The position numbers and the translations under genes are program-made. This document shows, one piece after another, positions 59,018-64,000 of a stretch of DNA of 64,000 bases. The stretch is taken from NCBI RefSeq assembly GCF_003350375.1, contig NZ_QQAR01000010.1:1-64000 (forward strand), given 5' to 3'. The notes beneath the pieces are model-generated. The model made no database searches, had not been told where the DNA came from, and saw only the letters and a list, made by a program, of their open reading frames with translations. The first letter of the stretch is position 1. Every line of letters begins with the position of its first letter. This DNA comes from Flavobacterium sp. AG291 (GTDB lineage Bacteria; Bacteroidota; Bacteroidia; Flavobacteriales; Flavobacteriaceae).

Positions 59018-59542
59018 CTACTTTTTTGCTTTTAGTTTTTCAATCAGAGCATCTTCATACTCTGCTTTTAAAGGAAGCACTTTTTCGATATTGTCATTAG
59101 GAAAAGTCATAGAGAGTACATATTGTTTTATCTTCCATTCTTTTCCGGTTTTTTCCAGCACACCCGACCCCTGGCATGCTTTCATGTGTGTGTCCAATAA
59201 TTCATTGAACCAGGCCGTTTTACCATCTTTGCTAAAAAAGATATTGCGTTGCAGCGCTTTGAAATCCCATGTTCTGCCCTTATCAAAATAAGGTTTTGAG
59301 AAGGCCTCAAATTCTTTTTTTGTCCAGTTTTCGGTTGCATCGGTGCCAATGTAAATACCGTCTTCGGCAATCTTGCCAAAGTATCCATTGTAGTCTGCTT
59401 TTGCCGCTGCTGCGTGCCAGTTGTCAAGCATGGTATTTATAACTTTTGTTTCGTCAGCAGTGTTTACTTCAGCAGGTTTTGTAAACAGATAAGTACTAAT
59501 GGCTAGTGATAGTACCGAACATAGAAGTGCAATTTTTTTCAT
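59018..59542 (-). CDS. SnoaL-like/NTF2-fold secreted protein
   Basis: A 174-residue protein with a signal peptide (MKKIALLCSVLSLAIST) and an NTF2-like fold: VINTMLDNWHAAAAKADYNGYFGKIAEDGIYIGTDATENWTKKEF and GKTAWFNELLDTHMK with EWKIKQYVLSMTFPNDN. It matches the SnoaL-like calcium/calmodulin-kinase-II-association type often named YybH. The reaction or ligand is unknown. It ends with KLKAKK. Confidence 0.82.
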   Translation of the reverse strand: MKKIALLCSVLSLAISTYLFTKPAEVNTADETKVINTMLDNWHAAAAKADYNGYFGKIAEDGIYIGTDATENWTKKEFEAFSKPYFDKGRTWDFKALQRNIFFSKDGKTAWFNELLDTHMKACQGSGVLEKTGKEWKIKQYVLSMTFPNDNIEKVLPLKAEYEDALIEKLKAKK

Positions 59543-59572
59543 TCTATTGATGATTGATTATACTGCTAAAAT

Positions 59573-59605
59573 AAAAAAAGAACCTTAATAGTTATATTAA
59601 GATTC
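59573..59605 (-). terminator. Rho-independent terminator of amt
   Basis: On the minus strand, GAATCTTAATATAACTATTAAGGTTC (about 59580-59605) is followed by seven T; a 10-bp stem with one mismatch. Confidence 0.75.
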
Positions 59606-59624
59606 TTTATATAGTTTTTTTTAT

Positions 59625-60974
59625 TTACCCCAACATCTCATTGTGTTGAGAAAGGTCGAGTCCAAGCTCTTCCGCTTCTTCTGATACACGCAGAGGAATA
59701 AAGAAGTTTGTAACTTTATATAACAGCATTGCCCCGAAGAAAGAGAAGGCAGCAACCAGTATCATTGCCATCATGTGGTGGCCAAAAATATGCCATCCGC
59801 CATGTAGCAGGCTTGCGTCTTCACCTTCGGCAAAAATTGCAGTCAGTATCATTCCCATGATACCACCCACACCGTGGCAGGCAAATACATCAAGGGTGTC
59901 GTCAATACGTTTAAGAGATTTCCAGTTTACCATAGTGTTTGATACTATAGCTGCTGCAAAACCAAAGAAGATACTTTTTGGAACCGATACAAATCCGGCG
60001 GCAGGGGTAATGGCTACAAGGCCTACAACAGCACCAATACAGGCACCCAGAGCCGATACTTTTCTTCCGTTCAGCCTGTCGAAGAACGACCACGTCAGCA
60101 TTGCCGAAGCTGAAGCGATAGTTGTAGTGGCAAAAGCCATTGCAGCGGTATGATTGGCCGCCAGTGCTGATCCCGCATTAAAGCCAAACCACCCAAACCA
60201 AAGCATCCCTGTGCCTAATAATACAAACGGAATATTAGTAGGGATGTATTCAAGGTTTTTACGTTTCCCCAGGCACAGCACACCTGCTATAGCTGCAAAT
60301 CCGGCACTCATGTGCACTACGGTTCCGCCCGCGAAATCTTTCACGTGAAAATAACTGCCCAGCAGTCCGTTAGGATGCCATACCATGTGGCACAAAGGCG
60401 CGTATATTAATAAGGAGAACAGACATATAAACAGCAGGAACGAAATGAATCGGATACGTTCAGCCAAGGCGCCGGTAATAATAGCCGGAGTGATGATGGC
60501 AAACTTCATCTGGAAAAGTGCGAATAATATAAAAGGTATAGTAGTTGCCATTTTAGCATGCGGATGTTCATCTACATAATCAAAAAAAGCAAAATCGGAA
60601 GGGTTACCTATAAGGCCGTAATGCGTTCCGCCAATTTCAATACCCAACGGACTACCAAACGAAAGGCTGAAGCCAATCACTACCCATAACAGGCTGATTA
60701 CACCTAAACATATAAAGCTCTTTAACATGGTAGAGATTACATTCTTTTTGCCTACCATCCCCCCATAGAAAAAAGCGAGTCCGGGGGTCATTAATAATAC
60801 AAGACAGGAAGCCGTAAGCAGCCAGGCAACATCTGCCGGAACGATTGCGTCGGTGCCATTAAACTGCGACGATTTTTCGGTTACTGTGGCGTGATCCCAA
60901 AAAAGGCCGGTGATGGCAGCAGCAGTTGTGATGATAAAAGCAAAAATCCAACGTTTTTCTAATTTCTTCTCCAT
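59625..60974 (-). CDS. amt: Ammonium transporter
   Basis: A 449-residue Amt/MEP/Rh membrane protein with 11 helices after an N-terminal helix of uncertain role (about 11-30). The ammonium-binding Asp is in YFHVKDFAGGTVVHMSAG; the twin pore histidines are in VVHMSAG and VFACHGVGGIMG. It lacks an adjacent glnB/glnK gene, unlike many amt loci. It should take up NH4+/NH3. The C-terminal tail is short and acidic. Confidence 0.93.
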   Translation of the reverse strand: MEKKLEKRWIFAFIITTAAAITGLFWDHATVTEKSSQFNGTDAIVPADVAWLLTASCLVLLMTPGLAFFYGGMVGKKNVISTMLKSFICLGVISLLWVVIGFSLSFGSPLGIEIGGTHYGLIGNPSDFAFFDYVDEHPHAKMATTIPFILFALFQMKFAIITPAIITGALAERIRFISFLLFICLFSLLIYAPLCHMVWHPNGLLGSYFHVKDFAGGTVVHMSAGFAAIAGVLCLGKRKNLEYIPTNIPFVLLGTGMLWFGWFGFNAGSALAANHTAAMAFATTTIASASAMLTWSFFDRLNGRKVSALGACIGAVVGLVAITPAAGFVSVPKSIFFGFAAAIVSNTMVNWKSLKRIDDTLDVFACHGVGGIMGMILTAIFAEGEDASLLHGGWHIFGHHMMAMILVAAFSFFGAMLLYKVTNFFIPLRVSEEAEELGLDLSQHNEMLG

Positions 60975-61365
60975 TATACCCTATAATTTATAGGGGTAAA
61001 ATTATAAAATATACTTCTTAAAATTTATTTAGGTGTTATTTTTAGGGGATTTCTAATTTACTGTTCTAATTTGCTTCCTTTTTTCTTGAATCAACAAGTA
61101 AAAACCAAAGCAGTTATTTACAATTCAACAAATTTGCAATTAGATGCAGTCACAATTTAGTGACTTGTTTTGTGCGAAAAAAGCGTAATAGTATCAATTG
61201 TTAAAATTTGGCAAAATAATTGTGGTGTAAACTATTGATAATTAAGGCAAAAAAAGAAACGAACAGAAATGTTAATGTTAATAACTTGTTAAAGAAGCAG
61301 GCGTATTATGTTCGGTAATTCTTTAAAATTGTACATCGATAAACCAATCAATCGCATCCATTACT
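60975..61365. other. 391-bp intergenic region upstream of amt and the 79-residue gene
   Basis: AT-rich, no convincing coding frame. An imperfect inverted repeat, TACCCTATAAT/TTATAGGGGTA (60977-60998), sits next to the amt start and could be an amt operator or leader hairpin. No exact TAnnTTTG motif was found for either gene, though AAAATTTG occurs in the stretch GTTAAAATTTGG at about 61200-61212. Confidence 0.5.
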
Positions 61366-61605
61366 ATGAACACATTGCAACACACCGTCGAAGACTTTAA
61401 ACTCTTCGAAGCCATTGCCGACATCGCATTTATTGCGGGGCAAAGGGGTTTCTTCTCAGGTGACTCCAGATTAGACATTGCCGAATTTATCCATTGGGCA
61501 AAAGAATTCGAAGACATGCACGAAGAAACCAACTGGGACGAGGTAGACTATCAGGAATCAATTGAAGCTTTTACCGGCAACAAACTAAGGATAGATCTTC
61601 ATTAA
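61366..61605 (+). CDS. Small acidic protein of unknown function
   Basis: A 79-residue strongly acidic soluble protein. MNTLQHTVEDFKLFEAIADIAFIAGQ opens a helical stretch, FSGDSRLDIAEFIHWAKEFEDM and NWDEVDYQESIEAFTGNKLRIDLH follow. I recognise no family. Its coding pattern and a downstream stop 13 bases from the convergent vsr gene suggest a real gene. It lies next to a restriction-type island and may belong to it or be an ordinary flanking gene. Confidence 0.6.
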   Translation: MNTLQHTVEDFKLFEAIADIAFIAGQRGFFSGDSRLDIAEFIHWAKEFEDMHEETNWDEVDYQESIEAFTGNKLRIDLH

Positions 61606-61618
61606 AACCAAGGTGGCT

Positions 61619-62041
61619 TTAACCCTCAGCGGCTGCACTGCTAATTGTCTCTTTGATAATGGCAATGCAGCCGTTTAAGTTTTTCTTTACTTCATTGCTC
61701 CAAAAGCGGAGCACGGTCCAGCCGTGAGAGGTTAGGTATTCGTTGACTTCTTTGTCGCGTTCTATATTGCGTGAGATTTTCTTTTCCCAAAACTCTGCAT
61801 TTGTAGCAGGTTTCTTTTTAGTTTCGAAATCCTTGCCATGAAAAAACTCGCTATCTACAAAAACAGCGAGCTTATATTTTTTAAAAGTAAAATCAGGTTT
61901 ACCAAAAACGGTTTTATTGTTTTTGCGGTATCTCAACCCTTCCTGCCACAATGCTTTTCCTAAAGCTAGTTCAAAACTGGTGCCGGTGCTTTTTACGGCA
62001 GACATATTCTTTGAACGCTGTTGCGGAGTGTGGCGATCCAT
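61619..62041 (-). CDS. vsr: Very short patch repair endonuclease
   Basis: A 140-residue DNA mismatch nicking endonuclease that repairs T:G mismatches produced by deamination of 5-methylcytosine. Family features: MDRHTPQQRSKNMSAVKSTGTSFE at the N-terminus, PDFTFKKYKLAVFVDSEFFHG with the catalytic Asp, and the conserved SRNIERDKEVNEYLTSHGWTVLRFW. The start overlaps the HpaII-like gene stop by one base, so it is part of a restriction-modification unit whose methyltransferase is expected off the window to the right. Confidence 0.92.
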   Translation of the reverse strand: MDRHTPQQRSKNMSAVKSTGTSFELALGKALWQEGLRYRKNNKTVFGKPDFTFKKYKLAVFVDSEFFHGKDFETKKKPATNAEFWEKKISRNIERDKEVNEYLTSHGWTVLRFWSNEVKKNLNGCIAIIKETISSAAAEG

Positions 62042-63120
62042 TATTTAATAAATCTTATTTGAAGATTAAGTTTGAAAAATAAGTTTCCGTTTTCAATGAA
62101 AATTTTACCGAAATCGTGCCTTGAAGAACTTGCCGTTTCCAATTTCGTATTATTCAAAAGATAATCTTCAAATCTATTTTTATTATAAATATGATAGCAC
62201 AATACATCGCCATTTTCTTTTACAACAAGATATCCTCCAGTAGCATCATATTCTCCTGTCCAAACTTTTGATGGCATCATTCCCAAAGCTATATCAGTAA
62301 GAAATCTTTTTATTTTGTAGCTATAGAATTGATGATTATTTGTATTGTCAAAATTTAATGGGTTCTGAGTTTCTATATTTTCAGTTAAATTTAGAGTTGT
62401 TGATCGATTGCTAGTGTAAAAATCAAAAACTACTGCGCCTAATATGTCTGGCAATTTGCTGTCAATCAAAGTTAAGTTATTAGAAAATATTTTTTGTTCC
62501 GTTGCTATAAAACTAAAAACTGCCCCATATTTTACAAGAATATCAATTCTGTCTTTTATCTTGCTTTTAGTATCAATGCTATTGATGCTTGAAAGATCTA
62601 TTGCTTCTTGATTAGGTAGGTTAATTTTATATATGAAATTAGTTGTCCTTCCTGCATTCAGTAAAGTTGATGGGTTTCCTAATTGAGACTTTATACTGAA
62701 GCCTAAAAGAGGTTTTTGGTTTGTATGCGAATCATGAATAATAATTTTAATATCTGTTTTTGCTGAAGAGTTAGCTTTAAGAGAAATACAATTTATTGTA
62801 CTCATAAACTCTTCAATTTCAGGGACAGAAAATGTAGTTTCTGGACTTGATTTAATTTTCTTTAAAAGGATTTGAGCTTTTTCTTTAAATTCAGAAATTG
62901 GTAGCCTGCCAATTTCCTGATCATGAGAAATGATTACAATTTCATCATTTATGGAATATTCGAAATTTCCATTTGATTCTGTCCTGAGTATTTTAATTAT
63001 AGGATAAAATGCATTAGCAATGATGTTTTCATTCTCGTCACCAATGTTTAGAACGGAATCTCCCAAAAGTTTAAAGAGCACATATATTTCACTCCATTCG
63101 CCTTTATTACCTGTCAACAT
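62041..63120 (-). CDS. HpaII-family restriction endonuclease (CCGG-type)
   Basis: A 359-residue protein. The N-terminus LTGNKGEWSEIYVLFKLLGDSVLNIGDEN matches the HpaII restriction endonuclease family as I remember it, which is recognition from memory. KPLLGFSIKSQLGNPSTLLNAG is a possible catalytic strand-helix region (D/E-x-K type, FSIKS). HpaII cuts CCGG; in its native system a Vsr gene and methyltransferase are neighbours, and here Vsr follows with a one-base overlap. The start is the ATG at 63120, not the TTG at 63123. It is coupled to the upstream gene by TGATG. Confidence 0.72.
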   Translation of the reverse strand: MLTGNKGEWSEIYVLFKLLGDSVLNIGDENENIIANAFYPIIKILRTESNGNFEYSINDEIVIISHDQEIGRLPISEFKEKAQILLKKIKSSPETTFSVPEIEEFMSTINCISLKANSSAKTDIKIIIHDSHTNQKPLLGFSIKSQLGNPSTLLNAGRTTNFIYKINLPNQEAIDLSSINSIDTKSKIKDRIDILVKYGAVFSFIATEQKIFSNNLTLIDSKLPDILGAVVFDFYTSNRSTTLNLTENIETQNPLNFDNTNNHQFYSYKIKRFLTDIALGMMPSKVWTGEYDATGGYLVVKENGDVLCYHIYNKNRFEDYLLNNTKLETASSSRHDFGKIFIENGNLFFKLNLQIRFIK

Positions 63121-64000
63121 CAAATTATCTTTTTAAAGGTTACTACACCAAAACTGTCAACATCATAACTTATTAAACTTATAATATTTTCATTTTCAAC
63201 AGTTTTTCGCATTATTAAATATTGAATAAGTTCATCTGTAAAACTTCTAGAAATATAAACTCCTTCATAACTATTGACTGGTAAAGATTTTGATGCTGCA
63301 AAAGACTTTAAATACCCCATAAGTTGAGAAATTTCTTCTATACCAATTTTTGCCGATTTTTTTAGTTCAAAAAAACTATAATAAAAAATCCTTTCATTAT
63401 GCTTGAATGTCGCTAAAATGTCACTTCTGAATTGCATAGATTTAAAGATAGGAGCTTCTAAAATAAGTTCGTTTATATTTAGAAGACCTAAATCTTCTCT
63501 AACATTATTAGTGTTATGGAGTACATTATAAACAATGTATGCATGAAGAACATCTTCTAATATTGCCGAACCTTTGTTAGAAGGTATTAAGTTGAAACTT
63601 ATTGATGTTGGAATATTAATTTCATGTAATTTCTCTATATCTAAATTTTTTGCTTCAATATCATTTTTGATAGCTACATCGTTAAATTTAGAATCAAAAT
63701 TTTCAGGATCAGTTTTGGGATTATATTTATAAAATAAGTTTAAAATTTCATTATATTCTGATTCGAATAATTGCCTAATCCCTCTGTAAGTAGAATTTAC
63801 ATCTCTCGAGAGTGTTATCATAGATTCAATCAATCCAGCTTCAACTAAACTGTAAAATTCAAATGATGGAACTGGATTGGGAAAATATTTCTTTCTTTTG
63901 AAATTAAATCTATACGGGTATATTTCATCCTCTTCAAAAAGGTTGTCAAAACATATATATGGAACACTAGTAACTTCAAAGACACCAATTAAATGGGAAA
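63120..64000 (-). CDS. EVE-like domain fused to a PD-(D/E)XK-like nuclease (partial at window edge)
   Basis: The reading frame is open to the right window edge, so the true start is beyond 64000; the in-window part is about 293 residues. The N-terminal visible part has GVFEVTSVPYIC, IYPYRFNFKR and VNSTYRGIRQLFESEY in order, which resembles the EVE fold (YTH/ASCH relatives) that reads modified bases. It is followed by a nuclease-like core FRSDILATFKHNERIFYYSFFELKK (D at about 165 of the region, E-L-K), as in PD-(D/E)XK enzymes. Together this suggests a modification-dependent nuclease, but both domain calls are visual. It is the first visible gene of the leftward vsr unit. Confidence 0.6.
   Translation of the reverse strand, partial: SHLIGVFEVTSVPYICFDNLFEEDEIYPYRFNFKRKKYFPNPVPSFEFYSLVEAGLIESMITLSRDVNSTYRGIRQLFESEYNEILNLFYKYNPKTDPENFDSKFNDVAIKNDIEAKNLDIEKLHEINIPTSISFNLIPSNKGSAILEDVLHAYIVYNVLHNTNNVREDLGLLNINELILEAPIFKSMQFRSDILATFKHNERIFYYSFFELKKSAKIGIEEISQLMGYLKSFAASKSLPVNSYEGVYISRSFTDELIQYLIMRKTVENENIISLISYDVDSFGVVTFKKII

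Overview
This window is chromosomal DNA of a member of the Bacteroidota, most likely the family Flavobacteriaceae (Flavobacterium or a close relative). The evidence is moderate to low GC content, repeated -7 promoter elements of the Bacteroidota type (TAnnTTTG) at plausible distances from start codons, little Shine-Dalgarno signal, and flavobacterial gene types such as an Nramp-UspA fusion, a FeoB-associated Cys-rich peptide, a GNAT-nitrilase fusion and the short-chain type threonine dehydrogenase. I found no rRNA, tRNA, CRISPR array, prophage or intact insertion sequence.

Layout. 0-6 kb: methyltransferase and oligopeptide ABC ATPase, PolB-type exonuclease, serine hydrolase, MGMT, and an HTH/membrane protein pair. 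6-9.3 kb: DUF1573 protein, a histidine kinase/OmpR regulator pair, and a lipoprotein cytochrome c. 9.3-23 kb: a haem locus. hemA-hemC-hemD-hemE-(unknown)-hemF-(DUF4421-like)-hemB runs leftward. Divergent from it run an AraC-type regulator, then hemH-MATE-hemJ-histidine kinase-enoyl-CoA hydratase. The divergent region carries a perfect 17-bp palindrome of Fur/PerR/Irr type. 23-29.5 kb: fatty acid hydroxylase, small membrane proteins, an unknown alpha-helical protein, HD hydrolase, acyl-ACP desaturase plus acyltransferase, and bacilliredoxin. 29.6-35.2 kb: metal uptake (DtxR/MntR-type regulator and Nramp-UspA; feoA-feoB-small Cys-rich protein). 35-50 kb: SCO protein, M13 peptidase, an orphan response regulator, GNAT-nitrilase, SSB, HDAC-like deacetylase, serine hydrolase, MetG, LD-carboxypeptidase and YraN. 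50-61.6 kb: ACT-domain protein, a TetR/MBL-fold operon with two matching operators, mfd, threonine dehydrogenase and an ammonium transporter. 61.6-64 kb: a leftward restriction-type island, vsr - HpaII-like endonuclease - a gene running off the window that joins an EVE-like region to a PD-(D/E)XK-like nuclease.

The genes read as housekeeping plus metal and haem homeostasis. Iron import (feoAB), Mn/Fe import (Nramp) and tetrapyrrole synthesis (eight haem genes) lie within 27 kb, and two of these loci carry similar candidate Fur-family boxes. Intergenic spaces hold at least five families of palindromic REP-like repeats, often touching stop codons. The most unusual items are the EVE-nuclease/HpaII-like/Vsr island at the right edge, the paired TetR operators, the shared Fur-like boxes, and a three-member paralogous family of about 105-residue membrane proteins at two loci.
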